DNA from: Actinomycetales bacterium
GTDB taxonomy: Bacteria; Actinomycetota; Actinomycetes; Mycobacteriales; Mycobacteriaceae
Direction: 5' to 3'
DNA: 5,012 nt
Assembly: GCA_012838715.1 (NCBI GenBank)
Contig: DUOR01000427.1
Coordinates: forward strand, 1-5,012
Made by a program: the position numbers and the translations under genes. The notes beneath the pieces were generated by a model that saw only the letters and a list, made by a program, of their open reading frames with translations, was not told where the DNA came from and did no database searches. This document shows positions 1-4,151 of this stretch, in pieces (position 1 is the first letter of the stretch; every line of letters begins with the position of its first letter).

Positions 1-488
1 CCCGGCGCCGTGCTTTCCGACGCGGTGGCGGGCGCACCGGTCCGGTCGCCCGCCGGGGTCGGGCGCTCGGCGTACTGTTCCCAGCCCTCGCGGTGGACGT
101 CGCGGGTGGTGACGACCCACTCCCCGGCGGCATCGTCCCACCGGGCGTCGGTCATGTCGGTGCGGAACCGGATGTACGGGTACAGGCCTTCCGACACGGC
201 GACGCTGCGCTGGTAGTCGGCGATCTCCGGCTGGGTGCCGAAGCTGCGCGACCAGTCGAATTCCTGGGCGAAGGAGTACGAGTACAGGTGGCTGGGAACG
301 TCGCACGCCGCACCCGGGTAGGTGTTGTCGCGCCACGTGCCGCCGACCTCGCCGCCGCGGTCGATGATGACGAAATCCTCGTTGCCCTCGCGCAGCAGCC
401 GGCTGCCCACGGCCATGCCGGAGAAACCGGCGCCGACGACGAGGACGCCAACCTTGCGAGTGCCTTCCGCACGAACCAAATCAGTCAT
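1..488 (-). CDS. FAD-dependent monooxygenase (Baeyer-Villiger/FMO-like), N-terminal part, cut by window edge
   Basis: The frame reads open from ATG at 488 to the left edge (162 codons seen; the C-terminal part lies outside the window). The protein starts with a Rossmann FAD-binding fold: VLVVGAGFSGMAVG at about residues 15-28 gives GxGxxG (G19-x-G21-xx-G24), followed by an acidic residue at the end of the second strand (IID, D43). GGTWRDNTYPGAACDVPSHLYSYSF (49-73) is the segment typical of flavoprotein monooxygenases of the Baeyer-Villiger and FMO-like group, which insert or add oxygen using FAD and NADPH. The substrate cannot be told from this part, and the downstream NADPH-binding fold is not visible. 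Start choice: no Shine-Dalgarno is seen, but a TATCGT -10-like box lies 7 bp before the ATG, so a leaderless mRNA fits; an in-frame GTG at 497 is the alternative. It lies 78 bp after the PhoH gene on the same strand. Family call good, exact enzyme unknown. Confidence 0.85.
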   Translation of the reverse strand, partial: MTDLVRAEGTRKVGVLVVGAGFSGMAVGSRLLREGNEDFVIIDRGGEVGGTWRDNTYPGAACDVPSHLYSYSFAQEFDWSRSFGTQPEIADYQRSVAVSEGLYPYIRFRTDMTDARWDDAAGEWVVTTRDVHREGWEQYAERPTPAGDRTGAPATASESTAP

Positions 489-501
489 GCCCGGCACGAT
501 A
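489..501 (-). promoter_or_regulatory. Candidate -10 box for leaderless monooxygenase mRNA
   Basis: TATCGT (501 to 496 on the minus strand) fits the actinobacterial TANNNT -10 pattern and is followed by 7 nt and then the ATG at 488, so transcription would start at the A of the start codon. I see no convincing -35 element. Inferred from spacing only. Confidence 0.35.
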
Positions 502-511
502 GCGGCTGCCG

Positions 512-564
512 CCGCCCCACGGGCGGGTTTAGTCGAGGAAACGACACCACTCGCCCGACGGGCG
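512..564 (-). terminator. Two short GC-rich hairpins between phoH and the monooxygenase gene
   Basis: CGCCC-GAC-GGGCG (552-564) lies 3 bp after the phoH stop codon and CCGCCC-CAC-GGGCGG (512-526) lies further down. Both can fold with three-base loops. On the minus strand neither is followed by a proper U tract (only a weak GTTTCC stretch after the first), so they may slow or stop phoH transcription but are not canonical terminators. The second is followed by GTTTAG on the plus strand, where no gene is present to terminate. Confidence 0.3.
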
Positions 565-566
565 CG

Positions 567-1991
567 TCACCCCTCCTCGAGCAGGTTCGTGACCAGCTCG
601 GCGATGCGGGAACGCTCGGAACGCTGCAGCGTCACGTGGGCGAACAGCTCGTGGCCCTTCAGCTTCTCGATGACCGCCGCGACGCCGTCATGCCGGCCGA
701 CGCGGAGGTTGTCGCGCTGGGCGACGTCATGGGTGAGCACCACCCGCGAATTCGAGCCCAGGCGCGACAGCACCGTCAGCAGCACGTTGCGCTCCAGCGA
801 CTGCGCCTCGTCGACGATGACGAAACTGTCGTGCAGGCTGCGGCCGCGGATGTGCGTCAGCGGCAGCACCTCGAGCATGTCGCGCGACTGGATTTCCTCC
901 ATCACGTTCGGGCTGACCAGCCCCTCGAGCGTGTCGTACACCGCCTGCGCCCACGGGTTCATCTTCTCGGTCTCCGACCCCGGCAGGTAACCCAGGTTCT
1001 GGCCGCCGACCGCGTACAGCGGGCGGAACACCACGATCTTCCGGTGCCGGCCATGCTCCAGCACGGCCTCCAGGCCGGCGCACAGTGCCAGCGCCGACTT
1101 GCCCGTGCCGGCGCGGCCGCCGAGGGAGACGATCCCCACTTCGTCGTCAAGCAGGAGATCCAGCGCAATGCGCTGCTCGGCGGAACGGCCCCGCAGGCCG
1201 AAGGCCTCCTTGTCGCCGCGGACCAGCTGGATGCCGCCGCCGGGCATCATGCGGCCCAACGCCGACTGCGTGCCGGCCGCCAGCTGCACGCCGCAATGGA
1301 CGGGCAGGTCGGCGACGTACTCGCCGTCGTCGGTGATGGCGTCCTCGGGCAGGGAGACGAAGCCGTTCTTGAACATCGCGTCGATGTCCTCGGCGCGCAC
1401 CGTCACCTGCACCAGGCCGGTGTACCCGGTGACCACCACATCCTGCGCGTGGTACTCGTCGGCGGGCAGGCCCACCGCGCCCGCCTTCACGCGCAGCGGG
1501 ATGTCCTTGGTGACCAGCACCGTCTCGTGGCCCTCCGCCCGGAAATTCAGGGCGCAGGCGAGGATGCGGTGATCGTTGGCGTCATTGCGAAAACCCGCCG
1601 GCAAAACCGACGGGTCCGTGTGATTCAGCTCGACCTGCAGCGTGCCGCCGTCCTCGTTGGCGGGCACCGGCAGGTCCAACCGTCCGTGCCGGTAGCGGAG
1701 TTCCTCCAGCTGCCGCAGGGCGGTCCGGGCGAACCAGCCCAGCTCCGGGTGATGGCGCTTGGCCTCCAGCTCGTTGATGACGACGAGCGGCAGGACGACG
1801 GTGTGTTCGGCGAACTTCCGCAGCGCGTGGGGGTCGGACAGCAGCACCGAGGTGTCCAGCACGTAGGTGCGCAAAGCGGTCTCGGGCCCGGCCGGCGCGG
1901 AGGTGGCGCCGCCGCGCATTATCGCGCCCGCGGCCACCTCCCCGTTCCGGTCGAGCGGGTGTCGGTCGGTGGTCGCGGTCGTGGTACGCAA
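567..1991 (-). CDS. phoH2: PIN domain plus PhoH-type ATPase (PhoH2 family), putative RNA helicase/ribonuclease
   Basis: This 474-residue cytosolic protein (from TTG 1991) joins an N-terminal PIN nuclease fold to a C-terminal PhoH P-loop ATPase. The PIN part starts at about residue 41 ([14 protein letters not shown]) and shows the usual acidic residues: D46, E74 (INELE), D140 (NDANDHRIL) and D163 (VTKD). The ATPase has Walker [10 protein letters not shown] (291-299), Walker B VIVDEAQ (391-397), a [17 protein letters not shown] motif near 420 and a conserved RSERS near the C-terminus. Mycobacterial PhoH2 proteins are described as sequence-dependent RNA-unwinding ribonucleases linked to a small upstream antitoxin gene, phoAT; transferring that role here is inference. 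Start choice: TTG 1991 has AAAGGGAG 5 nt upstream, and 21 of the next 24 codons end in G/C. Alternatives are ATG 1919 (450 aa, closer to the mycobacterial length of about 430) and GTG 2066 (499 aa, poorer codon bias). It is divergent from the DUF1707 gene. Confidence 0.93.
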   Translation of the reverse strand: MRTTTATTDRHPLDRNGEVAAGAIMRGGATSAPAGPETALRTYVLDTSVLLSDPHALRKFAEHTVVLPLVVINELEAKRHHPELGWFARTALRQLEELRYRHGRLDLPVPANEDGGTLQVELNHTDPSVLPAGFRNDANDHRILACALNFRAEGHETVLVTKDIPLRVKAGAVGLPADEYHAQDVVVTGYTGLVQVTVRAEDIDAMFKNGFVSLPEDAITDDGEYVADLPVHCGVQLAAGTQSALGRMMPGGGIQLVRGDKEAFGLRGRSAEQRIALDLLLDDEVGIVSLGGRAGTGKSALALCAGLEAVLEHGRHRKIVVFRPLYAVGGQNLGYLPGSETEKMNPWAQAVYDTLEGLVSPNVMEEIQSRDMLEVLPLTHIRGRSLHDSFVIVDEAQSLERNVLLTVLSRLGSNSRVVLTHDVAQRDNLRVGRHDGVAAVIEKLKGHELFAHVTLQRSERSRIAELVTNLLEEG

Positions 1992-1996
1992 CGTGG

Positions 1997-2004
1997 CTCC
2001 CTTT
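1997..2004 (-). promoter_or_regulatory. Ribosome-binding site deciding the TTG start of phoH
   Basis: AAAGGGAG on the minus strand lies 5 nt before TTG 1991. It is the best Shine-Dalgarno match in front of any in-frame phoH start. The internal ATG at 1919 has only GGGGAGG about 17 nt away, which is too far for a standard site. Confidence 0.5.
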
Positions 2005-2067
2005 CCATTCGGCAGCTTCCCCCTGCCGAACTGGTGCCCAGAGTAAGTACGTGAGGTGTAAATCACA

Positions 2068-2081
2068 TGGTTGTCAGTTTA
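2068..2081 (-). promoter_or_regulatory. Candidate phoH promoter (-10 TAAACT)
   Basis: TAAACT (2081 to 2076, minus strand) fits TANNNT and would place the transcription start at about 2068, giving a leader of about 77 nt before TTG 1991. No good -35 hexamer is visible 16-18 bp upstream. The box overlaps the inverted repeat at 2079-2093. Inferred. Confidence 0.35.
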
Positions 2082-2093
2082 ACGATTGGTTAA
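2079..2093. repeat. Inverted repeat TTAAC-N5-GTTAA over the phoH -10 region
   Basis: TTAAC (2079-2083), five bases GATTG, then GTTAA (2089-2093) form a perfect 5-bp dyad in an AT-rich island between the divergent genes. It touches the candidate phoH -10 box, so it could be an operator. No regulator can be named from the sequence. Confidence 0.4.
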
Positions 2094-2173
2094 CAAAACT
2101 TCGCTTGCCGACGAAGGCCCTTTGACCAGCGGGAAACCCCGCGAAGGCCCCGGCCGAATCTTCCTTTCGACTC

Positions 2174-2201
2174 CCCCACTGGTGGGGAAAACGGGTAGTT
2201 T
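2174..2201 (+). promoter_or_regulatory. Candidate leaderless promoter and operator of the DUF1707 gene
   Basis: TAGTTT (2196-2201) fits the TANNNT -10 pattern and lies 7 bp before ATG 2209, so the mRNA would start at the A of the start codon; no Shine-Dalgarno is present. A perfect 14-bp dyad, CCCCACTGGTGGGG (2174-2187), ends 8 bp before the -10 box, roughly where a -35 element would be. No classical -35 hexamer is seen, which would suit a promoter that depends on a bound factor. The role of the dyad is inferred. Confidence 0.4.
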
Positions 2202-2208
2202 CGGGCCC

Positions 2209-2835
2209 ATGGACAACGATGACGGTCGCCGCGCCCGCCTGCAACAGCGCCTCGAAAACGCGGTTGCCCGCGGGGATCTCAACATCGACGAGTACTCCGA
2301 CCTGTGCGCGGCCGTCTGGGACACCTCCCACGACGAGGACTCCCCCGAGCTCGACGCCATCGCCGGCCGCCTCGAGCGCCTCGACGAGGCCCGGGCCCGC
2401 ACGAACCCCGGACAGGGATACGACGGGCCGGGCGCATCCATCAGCCCCCGCCGCAACCTCCCCGCGGGGCGGCACACCATCGGAGTGACGCCGCCGGCCG
2501 ACCGGCAGAAGGGGTCGCCCGCCATTTTCGGCGACCACGAAATCGGGGGGCGCTGGGCGCCGCAACCCGAAACGACCTGGTGGTCCGTGTTCGGCGAAAC
2601 GAAAATCGACCTCACCGAAGCGGACTTCCCCGGCGAGCGCCTCGTCCTCGACGTGCAGTCCTCGTTCTCCGAAGTACGCGTCACCGTGCCCCGCGGCACC
2701 CGCGTCGTCGTCAACGCGACCGCCATCCTCAGCGAAGTGAAACAACGCCAGGACCCCGACGCCGAAGCCAACGGGCTCACCGTCGTCATCGACGGCGTCC
2801 TCATCTTCGGCGAACTGAAAATCCGCGAACGCTAG
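2209..2835 (+). CDS. DUF1707 domain protein with LiaF-like C-terminal domain
   Basis: This is a 208-residue protein of unknown function. Residues 1-58 match the DUF1707 (SHOCT-like) pattern, a short helical module with the core RLENAVARGDLNIDEYSDLCAAVW (14-37). Residues 59-104 are a Gly/Pro/Arg-rich linker. Residues 105-208 resemble the cell-wall-active-antibiotic-response domain of LiaF, with a recurring hydrophobic-F-[G/S]-[E/D] motif at IFGD (106), VFGE (127), SFSE (152), ILSE (173) and IFGE (199), as expected for stacked beta turns. No signal peptide or membrane segment is visible, so it is probably cytosolic, unlike many membrane-bound DUF1707 proteins. Start choice: ATG 2209 begins the DUF1707 match and sits 7 bp after a -10 box; the open frame extends upstream to a TTG at 2086 with no conserved sequence. 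It is divergent from phoH and convergent with tetR, sharing CTAG at the stops. A link to envelope stress is suggested by LiaF only. Confidence 0.88.
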   Translation: MDNDDGRRARLQQRLENAVARGDLNIDEYSDLCAAVWDTSHDEDSPELDAIAGRLERLDEARARTNPGQGYDGPGASISPRRNLPAGRHTIGVTPPADRQKGSPAIFGDHEIGGRWAPQPETTWWSVFGETKIDLTEADFPGERLVLDVQSSFSEVRVTVPRGTRVVVNATAILSEVKQRQDPDAEANGLTVVIDGVLIFGELKIRER

Positions 2836-3488
2836 GCGGGGACCATCAGCCCTTCGAGCATGCCGACGAACGCCTCGAAATGCTCGGGCGGCGGCCCCTC
2901 CCCGGGAATCGGCCCGACGCCGAGAATCTGCGTCATGCCGACGCCCGTCGACATCGACATGACGATCCGGGCGACCTCCAGCGGATCGATGGACCAGCGC
3001 TTGCCTTCCCTGGCCGCCAGTTCCTCCAGGATCGCCGCGTACCGCTCGAGATACGGCTTCGTCGGCGCGTCCGACGCTTCGGCGAAATTCCGCTCGCGGG
3101 CGGCGAAAACCATCAGCTCGTAGTAGCCGAACGTCAGGCGCCACTCCTTCGCCTGAATCGCCCACAACGCGTGCACGAACTCCGAGACGTCATTGACCTC
3201 AATCTGGGCCATGCCGTCGACCATGACGGCGAGGACCAGCTCGACCATCGCGTCGATCAGCTCTGCCTTCGACGTGAAGCAGTAGTGGAACACGCTCAGG
3301 TGCGCCCCGGCCCGCGCGCACACGTTGCGGGTGGTCACGGCGGCGATCCCCTCATCGACCACGATGCTGAACCCGGCGCGCGCCAGCTGCCGGCGGCGCT
3401 CCTCCACCGGAACCCGGCCCTGCGCGTTCTCCTCCGGGGGCACGTCGCCGGACGGGATGACCATCCCGAACAACCGTTTTTCACTCAC
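2832..3488 (-). CDS. TetR-family transcriptional regulator
   Basis: This 218-residue DNA-binding repressor-type protein has an N-terminal TetR helix-turn-helix at about residues 31-83: RRRQLARAGFSIVVDEG, then TTRNVCARAGAHLSVFHYCFTSKAELIDAMVE. The HYCF replaces the usual HYHF/YYHF in the recognition region. The C-terminal 130 residues are the variable ligand-binding and dimer part, and the ligand is unknown. The length is normal for the family. Start choice: GTG 3488 lies 6 bp after a TACGTT -10-like box, which suggests a leaderless mRNA. ATG 3464 (210 aa) and GTG 3545 (237 aa) are alternatives; neither has a clear Shine-Dalgarno. A near-perfect palindrome over the -10 box suggests self-repression. 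Its TAG stop overlaps the stop of the convergent DUF1707 gene. No adjacent co-directional target gene is visible, so the regulon is unknown. Confidence 0.9.
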   Translation of the reverse strand: MSEKRLFGMVIPSGDVPPEENAQGRVPVEERRRQLARAGFSIVVDEGIAAVTTRNVCARAGAHLSVFHYCFTSKAELIDAMVELVLAVMVDGMAQIEVNDVSEFVHALWAIQAKEWRLTFGYYELMVFAARERNFAEASDAPTKPYLERYAAILEELAAREGKRWSIDPLEVARIVMSMSTGVGMTQILGVGPIPGEGPPPEHFEAFVGMLEGLMVPA

Positions 3489-3491
3489 GAT

Positions 3492-3503
3492 TGGAACGTA
3501 CCA
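3492..3503 (-). promoter_or_regulatory. tetR -10 box inside a 12-bp palindrome (possible self-operator)
   Basis: The plus strand reads TGGAACGTACCA, which pairs with its reverse complement at 10 of 12 positions (one mismatched pair). On the minus strand the palindrome contains TACGTT (3500 to 3495), a TANNNT box placed 6 bp before GTG 3488. A TetR dimer bound here would block RNA polymerase. The position and symmetry are seen; binding is inferred. Confidence 0.42.
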
Positions 3504-3694
3504 CCGGAAATGCCGAAAAAGAGGGAGAAAAGAGGTAGGTGACACCCGACCCGACGATTGGCCGCGGGCGCCGGTTCATCCACCTCAGGGCCGCCCATGA
3601 CAAGGCGGGTCGGGGCCGGACGGAACCGGGCGGGGCTGGAGGGAGAGCCGGTCGCGCGCGTGTGTCGGGCGCCGGATTCCGGGCTCCCCCGTCA

Positions 3695-3714
3695 ATTAAA
3701 GTGGCATTAAAGTG
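3695..3714. repeat. 11-bp-spaced direct repeat ATTAAAGTG (two copies)
   Basis: ATTAAAGTG occurs at 3695-3703 and 3706-3714, one helical turn apart, in an AT-rich patch between GC-rich flanks. Each copy contains TAAAGT, which could act as a plus-strand -10 box, but no gene follows closely on that strand. It lies just beyond the tRNA terminator. No function assigned. Confidence 0.5.
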
Positions 3715-3728
3715 TCATTCCGGGCCGG

Positions 3729-3768
3729 AAAAACAAAAGCAGGCCAGGGAAAACATTCCCTGACCTGC
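3729..3768 (-). terminator. Rho-independent terminator of tRNA-Asn
   Basis: On the minus strand GCAGGTCAGGGAA (3768-3756) pairs with TTCCCTGGCCTGC (3751-3739) to give a 13-bp stem with a single G-U pair and a 4-base loop. It is followed directly by TTTTGTTTTT (3738-3729). It starts 6 nt after the encoded CCA of the tRNA. The U tract on only this strand shows it serves the tRNA. Confidence 0.92.
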
Positions 3769-3773
3769 CGCTT

Positions 3774-3848
3774 TGGCTCCTCCAGCTGGACTCGAACCAG
3801 CAACCCTTCGATTAACAGTCGAATGCTCTGCCATTGAGCTATGGAGGA
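3774..3848 (-). tRNA. tRNA-Asn (anticodon GTT)
   Basis: The minus strand from 3848 folds as a full cloverleaf: acceptor TCCTCCA with TGGAGGA, D stem GCTC/GAGC, anticodon stem TTCGA/TCGAA with loop CTGTTAA (anticodon GTT), a 5-base variable loop, and T stem GCTGG/CCAGC with TTCGAGT loop. The discriminator is G at 3777 and CCA is encoded at 3776-3774. It reads AAC/AAU codons. It is flanked by its own promoter upstream and a strong terminator downstream, so it is a single-gene unit. Confidence 0.98.
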
Positions 3849-3867
3849 AAGCTCGCCGCACCTTCGC

Positions 3868-3884
3868 CGTACCTCTGCGGTACG
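3868..3884 (-). other. Hairpin in the tRNA-Asn 5' leader
   Basis: CGTACC (3868-3873) and GGTACG (3879-3884) form a perfect 6-bp stem with a 5-base loop. It lies in the predicted 51-nt leader, 20 nt before the mature tRNA 5' end, and would be removed by RNase P processing. Whether it has any role in processing is unknown. Confidence 0.4.
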
Positions 3885-3905
3885 TCCGCCGTGCAACGGA
3901 ACATT

Positions 3906-3934
3906 ACTCTACCCAGAAGCCCAATAAGGGCCAA
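3906..3934 (-). promoter_or_regulatory. Promoter of tRNA-Asn
   Basis: On the minus strand TTGGCC (3934-3929), exactly 17 bp, then TAGAGT (3911-3906) form a housekeeping-sigma promoter with transcription expected to start near 3899, about 51 nt before the tRNA. It is the only promoter in the window with both hexamers recognisable at standard spacing. Confidence 0.6.
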
Positions 3935-4053
3935 ATCAGCAGGTGGCGGCGCATTTCCGGGAGTCCTGAGCGGGCGTCGGCAAGCAACCGGCGCGCACCG
4001 CACCACAACGGCGTAACTCGCGCGCTTCGGCCCCACCCCGAATCCGGGCCGGT

Positions 4054-4062
4054 TGCTACAGT
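4054..4062 (+). promoter_or_regulatory. Extended -10 promoter of the thiD riboswitch transcript
   Basis: TGC followed by TACAGT (4057-4062) gives an extended -10 element. Seven bases later is A4070, the first base of the TPP riboswitch, so the predicted RNA starts exactly with the aptamer. No -35 hexamer is evident, as is usual for extended -10 promoters. Confidence 0.55.
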
Positions 4063-4069
4063 GGCCCGC

Positions 4070-4148
4070 AACACGGGGTGCCCGCGCCGACGCGGGCTGA
4101 GAACACACCCGCCGAACTTGATCCGGTTGACACCGGCGAAAGGATGTT
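4070..4148 (+). ncRNA. TPP riboswitch (THI element)
   Basis: The conserved aptamer parts appear in order: ACACGGGGTGCC at the 5' side, an optional P3 hairpin CCCGCG-CCGA-CGCGGG (4081-4096), the CTGAGA core (4097-4102), ACCCGCCGAACTTGATC (4107-4123), then CCGG...CCGGCG and AAAGGATG at the 3' side. AACA (4070-4073) can pair with TGTT (4145-4148) to close P1. TPP riboswitches bind thiamin pyrophosphate and shut down thiamin genes. There is no terminator hairpin between the aptamer and the thiD start 3 nt later, and AAAGGA (4139-4144) lies inside the closed aptamer, so control of translation by direct hiding of the ribosome-binding site is the likely mode (inference). Confidence 0.95.
4139..4144 (+). 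promoter_or_regulatory. Ribosome-binding site of thiD, within the riboswitch
   Basis: AAAGGA lies 7 nt before the GTG start at 4152 and supports that start. It is part of the conserved 3' segment of the TPP aptamer, so ligand binding should make it less accessible. Confidence 0.65.
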
Positions 4149-4151
4149 GCC

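Noticed and set aside
152..472. 106-codon minus-strand open frame
   Set aside because: Out-of-frame shadow of the monooxygenase gene; the true frame (ATG 488) carries GAGFSG and GGTW motifs.
93..2054. 653-codon open frame on the plus strand
   Set aside because: It lies antisense to phoH and the monooxygenase gene, both of which have clear family motifs. The translation is Arg/Ala/Val/His-rich with no domain; long antisense frames are normal in GC-rich genomes.
2050..2067. CRP/GlxR-like site CGTGA-N8-TCACA upstream of phoH
   Set aside because: GlxR and CRP sites need a 6-bp spacer between the half sites; here it is 8, and the left half has one mismatch. Most likely chance.
2074..3165. 363-codon minus-strand open frame across the DUF1707 and tetR genes
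   Set aside because: Its translation is low-complexity and it overlaps two recognised genes in other frames.
2304..3542. 412-codon plus-strand open frame
   Set aside because: Extremely Arg/Pro/His-rich translation, a shadow of the DUF1707 gene and antisense to tetR.
3546..3690. GC-rich non-coding stretch examined for an sRNA or hidden gene
   Set aside because: No convincing stem-loop with U tract, no promoter and no codon bias in any frame.
3598..3711. Short plus-strand ORF (37 codons) in the tetR-tRNA gap
   Set aside because: No ribosome-binding site, no recognisable sequence, and it runs into the AT-rich repeat; the region is best called non-coding.
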